DNA from: Bradyrhizobium sp. SSBR45G
Lineage (GTDB): Bacteria; Pseudomonadota; Alphaproteobacteria; Rhizobiales; Xanthobacteraceae
Reading direction: 5' to 3'
Length of the DNA stretch: 64,000 nucleotides
NCBI RefSeq assembly: GCF_030159255.1
Contig: NZ_BSCT01000037.1
Coordinates: 1 to 64,000 of the forward strand
Position 1 is the stretch's first letter, and each line of letters begins with the position of its first letter. Shown piece by piece: positions 35,667-45,223 of the stretch. The translations under genes and the position numbers were made by a program. The notes under the pieces were generated by a model. It was not told where the DNA came from and did no database searches. It worked only from the letters and a program-made list of their open reading frames with translations.

Positions 35667-36308
35667 TCAAAATAGCTCGACCGATCCATCGACGGGTTTG
35701 GCCTGGATTCTGGAGTTGTATGACGTCTCTTCGCGCGCCACGGTGTACCTGTCGTTTCGCGGCAGTTCGAGGAGCATGACCCTCCCGCTGAAGGGAAAAT
35801 AGTGGACGCGGCGCGGCTGCGAGCCGCGCAGATGATAAGCCGTGATCGGGAGATTTTCCGCCGCCAGATATGCCTCGACGAAATCGGCATTGCGGTGCCC
35901 GATGTTTGAAAGGCCCTTGAGCACGTTTGCTCCGCCGAACACCTTGATCTCGAGCCGGTGGCGCGCACCTCCGCGCGCGAGCACGTCGTTGATCAGCCGC
36001 TCCATCGCAACGTTACCGTAGCGCATGCCCGCCGATGCGTGGCCCCATTCGCCGTCGAAGGCCTCCGGCAGCATGAAATGGTTCATGCCGCCGACTTTCG
36101 CGACCGGATCGTGGATGCAGGCCGCCACGCAGGAGCCGAGAATCGTGACCAGCATCTCCTGCCGTTCGCCGCTGACGTAATGCTCACCGGGCAGCACTTT
36201 GACAACCATCGCGTCGAACCGCTTGTCCAGATACCGGCGCGCGTGGGCCGGCAGTTCGTGGCTGACGTGAGGGGGGTGCGAATGGTGCCGCTTTGTCCTG
36301 GCCGTCAT
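35667..36308 (-). CDS. cheD: Chemoreceptor glutamine deamidase CheD
   Basis: 213 residues. CheD deamidates Gln side chains of receptors. The active Cys and His are visible in TILGSCVAACIHD and GGMNHFMLP, followed by the KVFGGANVL and HYFPFSGRV segments. The N-terminal 25 residues are His/Arg-rich. The protein ends in GSVELF, matching the last residues of the MCP-like protein downstream. ATG overlaps the cheR stop (ATGA). Confidence 0.9.
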   Translation of the reverse strand: MTARTKRHHSHPPHVSHELPAHARRYLDKRFDAMVVKVLPGEHYVSGERQEMLVTILGSCVAACIHDPVAKVGGMNHFMLPEAFDGEWGHASAGMRYGNVAMERLINDVLARGGARHRLEIKVFGGANVLKGLSNIGHRNADFVEAYLAAENLPITAYHLRGSQPRRVHYFPFSGRVMLLELPRNDRYTVAREETSYNSRIQAKPVDGSVELF

Positions 36309-37129
36309 CTGCACCTCCGGTAGATCGTGCGGCCGACCAGTTCGAGACGGTCGGTGATGCCGAGCAGGTTCTCGGAATGACCGACGATGAGCCAGCCATC
36401 CGGCTTGAGCATGTCCGCATAGCGATCGAACAGCCTGCGCTGGGTCGGCTTGTCGAAGTAGATCACCACGTTGCGGCAAAAGATCACATCGAACGGTCCC
36501 GACATCGGCCAGGATTCGAGCAGGTTGAGATGAGCAAAGGTAATGAGATCGCAGGTCTCATCATTCATGGCGACCTGCCCGTCCTGCGTCGTGGTGAAAC
36601 GCTTGCGAAGGGGCGCAGGAATGCTTTCCGCACGCTCCGAATCGTAGATGCCGCGTGCGGCATGCGCAATGACGTTGGTGTCGAGGTCGGTCGCGAGAAT
36701 CTTGACGTTCCAGCCGGCCAATGATTGCGGACCACTCAGCAGCGTCATCGCAATGCTATAGGGCTCCTCCCCGCTCGAACAGCCCGCCGACCAGATGCGG
36801 ATGCGGCGGGTATCGCTGTTCGAAGCCATCAGTCCGGGAACGATCTCCTTCGTCAGGTAGTCGAAGTGATGGGGCTCGCGAAAGAAGCTCGTATGGTTCG
36901 TCGTGACCGCGTTGATGAAGTTGCGCAGCTCGTCGTCGCCATCGCGCCCCTCCAGCAATCGGCAATATTGTGAGAAGTTGGTCAGCCCGAGCGCGCGCAG
37001 GCGACGGCCAAGCCGGCCATGAATGAACGCGCGCTTGCGCTCGCTCAACACGATACCGGCGGTGCTCATCACAAGCTTCGAGAGCTTGCGAAAGTCCGTG
37101 TCTTGTAGCGCAAACTCTTCTTCCACCAT
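36305..37129 (-). CDS. cheR: Chemotaxis protein methyltransferase CheR
   Basis: 274 residues from ATG 37129, next to a GGGGAGG Shine-Dalgarno; the GTG one codon on is an alternative. N-terminal helical domain (VMSTAGIVLSERKRAFIHGRLGRR) and SAM-binding domain (NHTSFFREPHHF, IWSAGCSSGEEPYSIAM, LATDLDTNVI, FDVIFCRNVVIYF). It methylates receptor glutamates. The upstream receptor ends with DWKEF, a fit to the WxxF docking peptide that binds CheR. Confidence 0.93.
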   Translation of the reverse strand: MVEEEFALQDTDFRKLSKLVMSTAGIVLSERKRAFIHGRLGRRLRALGLTNFSQYCRLLEGRDGDDELRNFINAVTTNHTSFFREPHHFDYLTKEIVPGLMASNSDTRRIRIWSAGCSSGEEPYSIAMTLLSGPQSLAGWNVKILATDLDTNVIAHAARGIYDSERAESIPAPLRKRFTTTQDGQVAMNDETCDLITFAHLNLLESWPMSGPFDVIFCRNVVIYFDKPTQRRLFDRYADMLKPDGWLIVGHSENLLGITDRLELVGRTIYRRCR

Positions 37130-37176
37130 CACCTCCCCAGAACCTGCGGGGCGCCACACAGGCGCCCCGCGAGCCG

Positions 37177-40050
37177 TCAGAACTCCTTCCAATCCGCATC
37201 GCCCGCACCGACGACGCGGCGACGCGTCGGCTCGGTCTCGGAATATCTGGCTGCCGGAGCGGGGTGCCGCGGGGACGCCGGCGCGGGCTTGGCAGCCGCG
37301 TGGCGCATCGTCGCGAGCTTTTCCTTGGAGGCGCCGAGCGAGCGATCGACCACCGGGTTTCCGGTCCGCGCCGGGTGCGGCTGGCTGTGCTCGAACTCGG
37401 GCAGCACCATGAACCGGCCGACCATCTCGGCCATTGCGGCCGTCTGCTCCTCCATCGACTTGGCTGCAGCCGCAGCTTCCTCGACCAACGCCGCGTTCTG
37501 CTGCGTGACCTTGTCCATCTGCGTGACGGCGTTGTTGACCTGCTCGATGCCGCCGCGCTGCTCCTGCGAGGCCGCGGAGATCTCGGCCATGATGTCGGTG
37601 ACGCGCTTCACCGACTGGACGATCTCTTCCATCGTCTTGCCGGCGGTGTCGACCAGGCGCGAGCCCGACTCCACCTTGGAGACGGAATCCGAGATCAGCC
37701 CCTTGATCTCCTTGGCGGCATTGGCGCTGCGCTGCGCCAGGTTGCGCACCTCGGCGGCGACCACGGCGAAGCCACGGCCCTGATCGCCGGCCCGCGCCGC
37801 TTCGACTGCGGCATTGAGCGCCAGGATATTGGTCTGGAACGCGATCTCGTCGATAACCCCGATGATGTCGGCGATCTTGCGGCTGGCCTGGGTGATGCCG
37901 TCCATCGTCTGCACCACTTCGGCGACCACTGTGCCGCCCTTGATCGCGACGTCGGAGGCGGACGAGGCGAGCTTGTTGGCCTGCTGCGCGTTCTCGGCAT
38001 TCTGCCGCACGGTCGAGGTCAACTCCTCCATGCTGGCGGCCGTCTCCTCGAGACTTGCGGCCTGTTCCTCAGTCCGCTGCGACAGGTCGGTATTGCCGGT
38101 CGCGATCTCGCGAGCCGCGCTCGACAACGTGTGCGAGCTTTCCGCGACGTCGCCGATCATCGACGACATCGTATCCAACAGCCCATTGACGCCGGCGCAG
38201 AGCTCCTGGATCTCACCGGCCTTGTTGTCCATCGGGATGCGTGGACGCAGATCGTTCTGCTTGGCCGCAGCCACCGCATCCTGAATCTGCCCGGCAGCGA
38301 CGCGCAGCGCCTCGGCGGCCTTTGCCTGAGCGGCCATCGTGTCGAGCAGGCCGTTGACGCCGGAGCAGAGCTCGCCGAGATCGCCGGACTTTCCAGCCAT
38401 CGAAATCCGCGGCTCGAGATTGTTGGCCTTCGCTGCGGCCACGACGTCCTGGATCTGGCCGACCGTCGCCTCGAGCGCCTGCGCGGCCCTCACCTGCTCC
38501 GTGACGTCGGTGGCATATTTCACAACCTTGAACGGTTTGCCGTCCGGCCCCATGATCGGGTTGTAGCTGGCCTGGATCCAGACCTCCTTGCCGCCCTTGC
38601 CCAGGCGTTTGTACTGGCCGGCGTCGTACTCGCCGCGGGCGAGCTTGTCCCAGAACATGCGATAGTCGTTGGAGCTGCGGTATGCGGCATCGACGAACAT
38701 CGAATGGTGCTGCCCCTTGATCTCGACCAGCGAGTAGCCCAACGCGTTCAGGAAGTTTTCGTTGGCATTGAGAACCTTGCCGTCCATCGTGAACTCGATG
38801 ACGGCCTGGGCCTTGCCAATCGCCTCGATCTGGCCGCTGAAATCGGCGTTCCGGATCACGTCCTGGGTGATGTCGGTCGCATATTTCACGACCTTGAACG
38901 GCTTGCCGTCCGGCCCGATGATCGGATTGTAGCTGGCCTGGATCCACACCTCCTTGCCGCCTTTGCCGATGCGCTTGTACTGGCCGGCGTCGTACTCGCC
39001 GCGGCCGAGCTTGTCCCAGAACATGCGGTAGTCGTTCGAGCCGCGATAGGCGCTGTCAACGAACATCGAATGATGCTGCCCCTTGATCTCGCCCAACGTG
39101 TAACCCAGCGCATTCAGGAAGTTCTCGTTGGCATTGAGAACCTTGCCGTCCATCGTGAACTCGATGACGGCCTGGGCCTTGTTGATGGCGGAGATCTGGC
39201 CGCTGAAATCGGCGTTCCTCATCACCTGCTCGGTGATATCAGCCGCATATTTCACCACCCGGTAGGCCTTGCCCTTGGGATCCATCATCGGATTGTAGCT
39301 GGCCTGGATCCAGACCTCGCGCCCGCCCTTGCCGATCCGCTTGTACTGCCCGGCATCGTATTCACCGCGGGCAAGCTTGTCCCAGAATTGCCTGTACTCG
39401 GCACTCTGCCGATAGGCCGGGTCTACAAACATCGAATGATGCTGGCCCTTGAGCTCGGCGAGAGAGTAGCCCAGCGCATTCAGGAAATTCTCATTGGCCT
39501 CGACGATCGTGCCATCGAGCTCGAAGACGATCATCGCCTGCGATCGCTTGATCGCCGCAAGTTGAGCGACGCGGTCTCTCACTTCCGTAACATCGGCCCA
39601 TTCCAGCATGAAGCCTTGACTGGTGCCCTGCCGGCTGTGCATCGCACTGACGCTGAGCGAGATCTTAAGCGGCCCAACCGAGATATCGGTGCGGAACGGC
39701 ATGTTGGCCGGATTGGCCAGCATCGCGCGCTGATGGGCCGGGTTGCGATGGAAGACGTCGATGCAGGTTCCGATCATCGTGCCGGGATCGAAGCTCGGCC
39801 AGACCTTGCGGAACTCGGCCAGATGCTGGCTGAAGAGCTGCTTCGAGGCCTGATTGAGGTAGGTGACCTTGAGATCATTGTCGACCAGCATCACGGCGCT
39901 GGTCACCTTCTCGATCAGGCTGGACAACTGCTCATCACGTCCGGATGACCGAGGCGCGGATGGCGCCTTGACCACGGTCTTGGAGCGACTGCTGCGCGAG
40001 CGAGCCTTCGGCTTGGGAGCAGCGCCGCCATCGGTGGTGAAGTCCTGCAT
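37177..40050 (-). CDS. Soluble multi-PAS methyl-accepting chemotaxis protein
   Basis: 957 residues from ATG 40050, chosen over ATG 40077 because GAGGAG is 7 bases upstream. No transmembrane segment. One divergent PAS (about 42-160), then three near-identical PAS units (about 171-280, 293-400, 415-520) with a 122-residue period, two HAMP-like or linker repeats (523-575 and 580-632, each ending in GVNGLLDTM), an MCP signalling domain (about 640-880, hairpin tip EIAFQTNILALNAAVEAARAGDQGRGF), and a low-complexity tail ending in DWKEF, a WxxF-type CheR/CheB docking peptide. The PAS repeats probably hold haem, flavin or another redox/energy sensor; nothing here shows which. Encoded between cheW and cheR. 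Confidence 0.88.
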   Translation of the reverse strand: MQDFTTDGGAAPKPKARSRSSRSKTVVKAPSAPRSSGRDEQLSSLIEKVTSAVMLVDNDLKVTYLNQASKQLFSQHLAEFRKVWPSFDPGTMIGTCIDVFHRNPAHQRAMLANPANMPFRTDISVGPLKISLSVSAMHSRQGTSQGFMLEWADVTEVRDRVAQLAAIKRSQAMIVFELDGTIVEANENFLNALGYSLAELKGQHHSMFVDPAYRQSAEYRQFWDKLARGEYDAGQYKRIGKGGREVWIQASYNPMMDPKGKAYRVVKYAADITEQVMRNADFSGQISAINKAQAVIEFTMDGKVLNANENFLNALGYTLGEIKGQHHSMFVDSAYRGSNDYRMFWDKLGRGEYDAGQYKRIGKGGKEVWIQASYNPIIGPDGKPFKVVKYATDITQDVIRNADFSGQIEAIGKAQAVIEFTMDGKVLNANENFLNALGYSLVEIKGQHHSMFVDAAYRSSNDYRMFWDKLARGEYDAGQYKRLGKGGKEVWIQASYNPIMGPDGKPFKVVKYATDVTEQVRAAQALEATVGQIQDVVAAAKANNLEPRISMAGKSGDLGELCSGVNGLLDTMAAQAKAAEALRVAAGQIQDAVAAAKQNDLRPRIPMDNKAGEIQELCAGVNGLLDTMSSMIGDVAESSHTLSSAAREIATGNTDLSQRTEEQAASLEETAASMEELTSTVRQNAENAQQANKLASSASDVAIKGGTVVAEVVQTMDGITQASRKIADIIGVIDEIAFQTNILALNAAVEAARAGDQGRGFAVVAAEVRNLAQRSANAAKEIKGLISDSVSKVESGSRLVDTAGKTMEEIVQSVKRVTDIMAEISAASQEQRGGIEQVNNAVTQMDKVTQQNAALVEEAAAAAKSMEEQTAAMAEMVGRFMVLPEFEHSQPHPARTGNPVVDRSLGASKEKLATMRHAAAKPAPASPRHPAPAARYSETEPTRRRVVGAGDADWKEF
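38487..39567 (-). repeat. In-gene tandem repeat, three PAS units of 366 bp
   Basis: The three consecutive PAS units of the receptor share long near-identical DNA stretches at an exact 366-bp spacing, for example the blocks coding NENFLNALGY and GQHHSMFVD. The last two units (at about 38487-38835 and 38850-39201) differ little; the first is more diverged. A recent in-frame duplication is the simplest reading. Confidence 0.85.
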
Positions 40051-40104
40051 GATGTTCTCCTCGAAAGTGTCGCTCATGACGATCTCGCAAAATGTTGTGA
40101 TGGT

Positions 40105-40638
40105 TTAGGCCGCTACCGCGGCGTCTGCCCGGGCGGCGGTGGTCGTGACGGACGCTTTGGGCGTTCCAAAGAGGCCGGCCAGCGACACCAGCGTCACCAT
40201 CCGGTTTTCGATCGCGACCAGCCCTTCGAGGAACTGATCCTCGATCGGCACTCCCATATCGGGCACATCACGGATTTCCTTGGGGTCGACTGAAATGATG
40301 TCGGAGACGGTATCGACCAAAAGCCCCACGGTACGCGTGCCCGCCGCGACGATGATCACGACATGCATGCTGGTCGGTACGGTGACGCCAACGCCGAACC
40401 GGGCGCGCAGATCGAAGATCGGCACGATGATGCCGCGGAGATTGATCACGCCGCGGACATGCGCCGGCGCATTGGGGATCATGGTGGTCTCGGTCCAGCC
40501 CTTGATTTCGCGGACCACCATGATGTCGATGCCGTACTCCTCATCACCCAGGGTGAAGGTGATGAACTGCTGCACATTCTCGCTCACGGCGGCTGATTCC
40601 TGGCCGAAATGGATGGCGGGCTTGCTGTCAGGCTGCAT
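40105..40638 (-). CDS. cheW: Chemotaxis coupling protein CheW
   Basis: 177 residues with the CheW/SH3-like fold: ITFTLGDEEYGIDIMVVREIKG, VRGVINLRGIIVPIFDLR, GLLVDTVSDIISV. It links receptors to CheA. The ATG at 40638 is preceded by AAAGGA and overlaps the end of cheA by 11 bases; the upstream frame start at 40662 lies inside cheA. Confidence 0.92.
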   Translation of the reverse strand: MQPDSKPAIHFGQESAAVSENVQQFITFTLGDEEYGIDIMVVREIKGWTETTMIPNAPAHVRGVINLRGIIVPIFDLRARFGVGVTVPTSMHVVIIVAAGTRTVGLLVDTVSDIISVDPKEIRDVPDMGVPIEDQFLEGLVAIENRMVTLVSLAGLFGTPKASVTTTAARADAAVAA

Positions 40639-42682
40639 CGACGATGTCCTTTGCAGTTTCAATCTTGAATTGGTCTGGCGAAGGCAACCTTCCGCCCGTG
40701 CCGCGGACGTCGATCTCGTGCAGACGCGCCACGTCGAGGATCAGCGCGACGCGCCCGTTGCCGAGGATGGTCGCGCCGCTGATGCCGTCGACCGGCTCGT
40801 AGTTGGCCTCGAGGCTCTTCACGACGACCTGCTGCTGGCCGAGAAGCTCGTCCACGACGATGCCGACGCGGCCGGCGCTTTCGCTCTGCACGATGATCAC
40901 GATGCCGCGGCAGGGATCGCCGATCGCATCGCCGATCGAGAACACGCGATGCAAATAGACCAGCGGCAGATATTCGCCGCGCAGCGCAAGGACGTTGCCG
41001 CGACCGACGATAGGATGGATGTCCGAGGTCTGCGGCCGCAGATTCTCGACGATGGCGACGAGCGGGATGATGAACGTCTCACGTCCCACCGACACCACCA
41101 TGCCGTCGACGACGGCGAGCGTGAGCGGCAGCGACAGCGTGAAGGAGGAGCCGTGCCCGAAGCGCGAGCGCACCGAGATCCGTCCGCCCAGCGCCTGCAC
41201 GTTGCGCTTCACGACATCCATCCCGACCCCTCGGCCCGAGATGCTGGTGATCACCTCGGCTGTCGAGAACGCCGGCAGGAAGATCAGATTGTCGATCTCG
41301 TCCTCGCTGAGACTGGCGCCGGCCGGCACGAGGCCGCGCGCCTGGGCCTTGGCGAGGATCTTCTCGCGATTGATGCCGCGGCCGTCATCCGAGACCTCGA
41401 TGACGATACGGCCGCTGCGCTGCGCTGCCGACAGAAGAATGGTGCCCTGGCGCGGCTTGCCGGCCGCCACGCGCTCGGACGGCGGCTCGATGCCATGATC
41501 GAGCGCGTTGCGGATCATGTGCGTCAAGGGGTCGTTGAGCTGCTCGATGACCGTCTTGTCGATCTCGGTCATCTCTCCGGAGGTGACGATGCGCACCTCC
41601 TTGCCCAAGGTGGCAGCGAGCTCGCGCACGATCCGCGGCATGCGCGCAAACACCGACTTCACCGGCTGCGCGCGGATCGCCATCACGCTTTCCTGCAGCT
41701 CGCGGGCGCTCTGGGCCAGCGCCTCGATGCCCTGGATGAGCTGCGGATATGTGTCGGCCGGGAGCGACAGGCCCTGCTCGGTCAGCATCGCCTGGCTGAT
41801 CACGAGCTCGCCGACGAGATTGACCAGCCGGTCGACCTTGTCGACATCGACGCGGATCGACTGAGCCACGCTGACCTGCGCGACAGCGGACGCAACTACG
41901 CTGCCGGCATCGCTGGCGGCCGCCTCGGCCGGGCCTGCAGCCGCTTCGAGCAGCTCGATCTCGAGATCGCAATCATCCTCGACGAATTCGAAGACGTCCT
42001 GGAGCGCCCCGCGCGGCACGGCGGTCTCCAAGGTGAATGTCCAGGACAAGTAGGCTGACTCGGGATCCAGCGCCTCGAGCGGCGGCAGACTGGAGCTGTC
42101 CGCCTCGATGGTTAGCGTGCCGAGCTTGCGCAGCTGCCGGATCAGCAGCAGCGGTTCGTTCGCCTTCCGCAGCATCTCAGTATGCGGTCGAAACCGGACA
42201 CGGTATTTCTGCTCGGACAGCGATCGCGTCTCCGCCGCAACCGACCCCACGGCGACATCAATCGCCTGGCCCGCGCCAAGAAGCGCGTCCCGCATGGCAA
42301 CGCTGATATCCGCCGCGAAATTGGGCGGCAGCGGCTGCTCGAGCCGCGCCGCGTGAACGATATCCGCAAGCGCATCGCTGGCCCGCAGCAGCAGCTGCTT
42401 GATCTCCTGGCTTGCCGCCACCTTCTGATCGCGCAGGGCGTCGAGCAGGCTTTCGAACGTATGCGAGAACGCCACCAGGTCGGTGCAGCCGAAAGCTCCT
42501 GCGCCGCCCTTGATGGAATGCACCGACCGGAAGATCGCGTGGAGCGTCTCCTCGTCCTCGCGCCCTGACGACAGGAGTTCGAGGTTGGACTGCAACGCGT
42601 CGAGCAGCTCCGCGCATTCCTCGAAGTACGTCTTGCGGAATTGCGCGACCGGATAGGCTTCCTGCTCGGACGTTACGGGCAT
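40628..42682 (-). CDS. cheA: Chemotaxis histidine kinase CheA
   Basis: 684 residues. Hpt (His55 in VHSIKGGAGAFG), a dimerisation domain, ATPase domain (THMIRNALDHGIEPP, EVSDDGRGI, ISGRGVGMDVV) and CheW-like domain at the end (LPLVYLHRVF, VVDELLGQQQVVVKSL). A separate P2 CheY-binding domain is not obvious: about 120 residues between Hpt and dimerisation are unassigned. It starts inside the end of cheY (10-base overlap) and ends inside cheW. Confidence 0.93.
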   Translation of the reverse strand: MPVTSEQEAYPVAQFRKTYFEECAELLDALQSNLELLSSGREDEETLHAIFRSVHSIKGGAGAFGCTDLVAFSHTFESLLDALRDQKVAASQEIKQLLLRASDALADIVHAARLEQPLPPNFAADISVAMRDALLGAGQAIDVAVGSVAAETRSLSEQKYRVRFRPHTEMLRKANEPLLLIRQLRKLGTLTIEADSSSLPPLEALDPESAYLSWTFTLETAVPRGALQDVFEFVEDDCDLEIELLEAAAGPAEAAASDAGSVVASAVAQVSVAQSIRVDVDKVDRLVNLVGELVISQAMLTEQGLSLPADTYPQLIQGIEALAQSARELQESVMAIRAQPVKSVFARMPRIVRELAATLGKEVRIVTSGEMTEIDKTVIEQLNDPLTHMIRNALDHGIEPPSERVAAGKPRQGTILLSAAQRSGRIVIEVSDDGRGINREKILAKAQARGLVPAGASLSEDEIDNLIFLPAFSTAEVITSISGRGVGMDVVKRNVQALGGRISVRSRFGHGSSFTLSLPLTLAVVDGMVVSVGRETFIIPLVAIVENLRPQTSDIHPIVGRGNVLALRGEYLPLVYLHRVFSIGDAIGDPCRGIVIIVQSESAGRVGIVVDELLGQQQVVVKSLEANYEPVDGISGATILGNGRVALILDVARLHEIDVRGTGGRLPSPDQFKIETAKDIVDAA

Positions 42683-43038
42683 ACGCGGTTGACCGTTGCG
42701 ATCAATTGCTCGGGATTGAACGGCTTGACCAGCCATCCCGTCGCGCCGGCTGCCTTGCCGTCAGCCTTCTTGGCGCCATCGCTTTCGGTCGTGAGGATCA
42801 GGATCGGCACAGCGCGGTGCTGACTGCCGGCCCGAACGCTCTTGATCAGCGAGATGCCGTCCATGTTCGGCATGTTCAGATCCGTGATGATCAGATCGAA
42901 CTTGCCGCCGGTCAGCACGTTCAGTGCTGCCTTGCCATCCTCGGCTTCTGCCACATCGAAGCCAGCCTTCTTCAACGTGAAAGACACCATGTCGCGCATG
43001 GTCTTCGAGTCGTCGACTGCCAGAATTCGCTTGGTCAT
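42673..43038 (-). CDS. cheY: Response regulator CheY
   Basis: 121 residues, a single receiver domain. Asp9/Asp10 in VDDS, phosphoacceptor Asp53 in IITDLNMPNMDG, Thr in LTTES and Lys in VKPF are all present. Encoded directly before cheA. The single receiver without output domain marks it as the mobile messenger or phosphate sink of this pathway. Confidence 0.92.
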   Translation of the reverse strand: MTKRILAVDDSKTMRDMVSFTLKKAGFDVAEAEDGKAALNVLTGGKFDLIITDLNMPNMDGISLIKSVRAGSQHRAVPILILTTESDGAKKADGKAAGATGWLVKPFNPEQLIATVNRVCP

Positions 43039-43039
43039 G

Positions 43040-43363
43040 TCACTCCATCCAATTGTCAAATTCGTGCCGAAGTCCGAGATCGGCGATCGCCGTCCTGAAC
43101 AACTCCGATGCCTGCTTGATCTTGAAAGACTTGTTGGCCGCTCGCGCTCCTCGAGCGGCCGCGAGCAGGATCTGGACGCAAGGCGTCGACATCCGCTCTA
43201 CGCCGCTCGCATCGAGCACGACGCTGCCGGCATTCACGATCCGGATCATCTCCTCGCGCAACTGCGTCGCCTGCGTCAGATCCAGCATCTGAGGAAGCGC
43301 ATGAGCGACCACCGGCGCGTCTCCGGTTGCGGCATGGTCTTTCGTCCCGATCGCGTCCGTCAT
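43040..43363 (-). CDS. STAS domain protein heading the signalling operon
   Basis: 107 residues, one STAS domain with VVLDASGVERMSTPCVQILL; Ser59/Thr60 sit at the usual phosphorylation position. It is the first gene, followed after one base by cheY. A second STAS protein is encoded at 33162. Its partner could be the same HATPase kinase; inference. The start at 43363 is chosen because the upstream extension to 43474 has no STAS character. Confidence 0.8.
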   Translation of the reverse strand: MTDAIGTKDHAATGDAPVVAHALPQMLDLTQATQLREEMIRIVNAGSVVLDASGVERMSTPCVQILLAAARGARAANKSFKIKQASELFRTAIADLGLRHEFDNWME

Positions 43364-44011
43364 CGTACAAATATCCGTGGACTGCTGAGCGATGACCGCG
43401 ACGCAGAAAACGCCGCGAACATCACTGACCTTGAATTCACGCTGAAGCCCTGGCGCGCGCCGCAACTCGTTCAAATTGCGTGGAAAGCGATTGTTGGATT
43501 GTTAAATATGAGCGCCGTAATACTACGGCCACTCTACCGTGGCGTGTTCATCCATAGGTGCAGAGGTTGCTAATCGAACTGCGAAGCGGTCCCAACTGGA
43601 TCGGCGCTTCGCAAGCTGTGCCGGCCGGTCGGTCTCCAGCGCAGACCAAGTTTGCCGATAACCGTCGCCAGTGGCGGCGGGCTCGCCGTGCGGTCGCTCG
43701 CAGGACCGAGCATGTGTGGCGGAGATATTTGGGTGTTGGGGCATGCGTCATTAGCTCGGCGAATTCGCCTGAGCTGGTAGCAACGCGCCGGTTAAGAGAC
43801 TCCGGGCCAACTGCCGCACCAGCGGCCCGCAAGACTACGGTCCCGCCCAACGGGCGGGATCGCATCTACGAGGGCGCGGCCCTCATGTGCACACTTTGAT
43901 GATCAGCAAGAGGGCGCAGGGCGATGAACTGCCGCCGGCCGAAACGATGCCGGCGTGAGCGAGGCCGCCGCCGGGCAGCCTCGCGCTCACGCCGAACAGT
44001 CGAGGACGTTC
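43364..44011. other. Intergenic region between signalling operon and sugar operon
   Basis: About 650 bases. It holds the promoter of the signalling operon (not resolvable by eye) and the end of the sugar operon. The frames seen across it have no family character. A perfect 8-bp inverted repeat TCCCGCCC-AAC-GGGCGGGA (43841-43859) is a possible terminator after gguB or a protein-binding site. Confidence 0.4.
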
Positions 44012-45202
44012 TCAGCGGCGCTGGTTGTAGACGTCGATGCAGACGGCGCCGAGCAGCACCAGGCCCTTGATGACCTGCTGATAGTCGATGCCGATGCCGA
44101 GAATGGACATGCCGTTGTTCATCACGCCCATGATCATGGCACCGATGACGGCGCCACCCACCCTGCCGACGCCGCCATAGGCCGAGGCACCGCCGATGAA
44201 GCAGGCCGCGATGACGTCGAGCTCGAAGCCGAGGCCGGCCTTCGGCGTCGCCGTATTGAGCCGCGCGGCGAAGATCAGGCCGGCCAGCGCCGCCAGCACG
44301 CCCATGTTGACGAAGGTCATGAACACGAGCCGCTCGGTCTTGATGCCCGACAGCTTGGCCGCCTTGGCATTGCCGCCGACCGCGTAGATCTGCCGGCCCA
44401 CCACGGTCCGACGCGTCATGAAGCCGTAGAGCGCGATCAGCGCGGTCATGATGACCAGCACGTTCGGCAGGCCGCGATGCGAGGCGATCAGATAGGTGAA
44501 GTAGAGCAGCGCGCCGGCCAGCACGACGTTCTTGGCGGCGAAGAAGGCGAACGGCTCGACCTCGATGCCATGCTCCACTTCGCGCGCGCGGCCCTTGACG
44601 CTGGCATAGACCAGGATGAGCGTCAGCACAGCGCCGATCGCGAGCGACGTCGGATTGAGATTGCCGGCGCCCGAGAACAGCTCCGGAATGAACCCCGAGG
44701 ACAGCTTCTGGAACGTGCCCGGGAACGGCCCGACGGACTGGCCCTGCAGCAGCGCCAGCGCCAGCCCCTTGAACACCAGCATGCCGGCCAGGGTCACGAT
44801 GAATGAGGGAATGCCGAAATAGGCCACCCAATAGCCTTGCGCCGCGCCGATCGCGCCACCGACGATCAGGCAGGCGATGATCGCGAGCGGAAAGTCGACA
44901 TGGTAGCGGACCATCAGCACCGCCGCGACCGCGCCGACGAAGCCCGCGACCGAGCCGACCGACAGATCGATGTGCCCGGTGACGATGACCAGCAGCATGC
45001 CCAGCGCCATGATCACGATGTAGCTGTTCTGCAGCACCAGGTTGGTGAGGTTGAGCGGCTGCAGCAGCGTGCCGTCGGTCATGACCTGGAAGAACAGCAT
45101 GATCACGAACAACGACATCAGCATGCCGTAGCTGCGCAGGTTGTTCTTCAGGAAGCCGCTATGCGACTTCTCCTCCGGGAGCGAAACCGTCTTGTCGGTC
45201 AT
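44012..45202 (-). CDS. gguB: Sugar ABC transporter permease GguB
   Basis: 396 residues, about 9-10 transmembrane segments of the BPD_transp_2 family. Motifs LVIVTGHIDLSVGSVAGFVGA, LAGMLVFKGLALALLQG, and KLSGIKTERLVF ... GGVGRVGGAVIGAMIMG. It forms the membrane channel for the importer encoded by the two genes upstream, whose binding protein is ChvE-like. Expected substrates are arabinose, galactose, glucose and related aldoses. Confidence 0.87.
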   Translation of the reverse strand: MTDKTVSLPEEKSHSGFLKNNLRSYGMLMSLFVIMLFFQVMTDGTLLQPLNLTNLVLQNSYIVIMALGMLLVIVTGHIDLSVGSVAGFVGAVAAVLMVRYHVDFPLAIIACLIVGGAIGAAQGYWVAYFGIPSFIVTLAGMLVFKGLALALLQGQSVGPFPGTFQKLSSGFIPELFSGAGNLNPTSLAIGAVLTLILVYASVKGRAREVEHGIEVEPFAFFAAKNVVLAGALLYFTYLIASHRGLPNVLVIMTALIALYGFMTRRTVVGRQIYAVGGNAKAAKLSGIKTERLVFMTFVNMGVLAALAGLIFAARLNTATPKAGLGFELDVIAACFIGGASAYGGVGRVGGAVIGAMIMGVMNNGMSILGIGIDYQQVIKGLVLLGAVCIDVYNQRR

Positions 45203-45223
45203 GGCTGGCGTCCTCCCGACCGC

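Noticed and set aside
38487..39567. Regular repeats that could be taken for a CRISPR or minisatellite
   Set aside because: The 366-bp units are in-frame PAS domains of one protein, with no short spacers.
37264..39948. 894-residue open frame antisense to the multi-PAS receptor
   Set aside because: A shadow of the codon bias; the minus-strand frame has unmistakable PAS and MCP domains.
43548..43899. Open frames of about 105-113 residues in the gap before the sugar operon
   Set aside because: No family character, no ribosome binding site, and composition unlike neighbouring genes.
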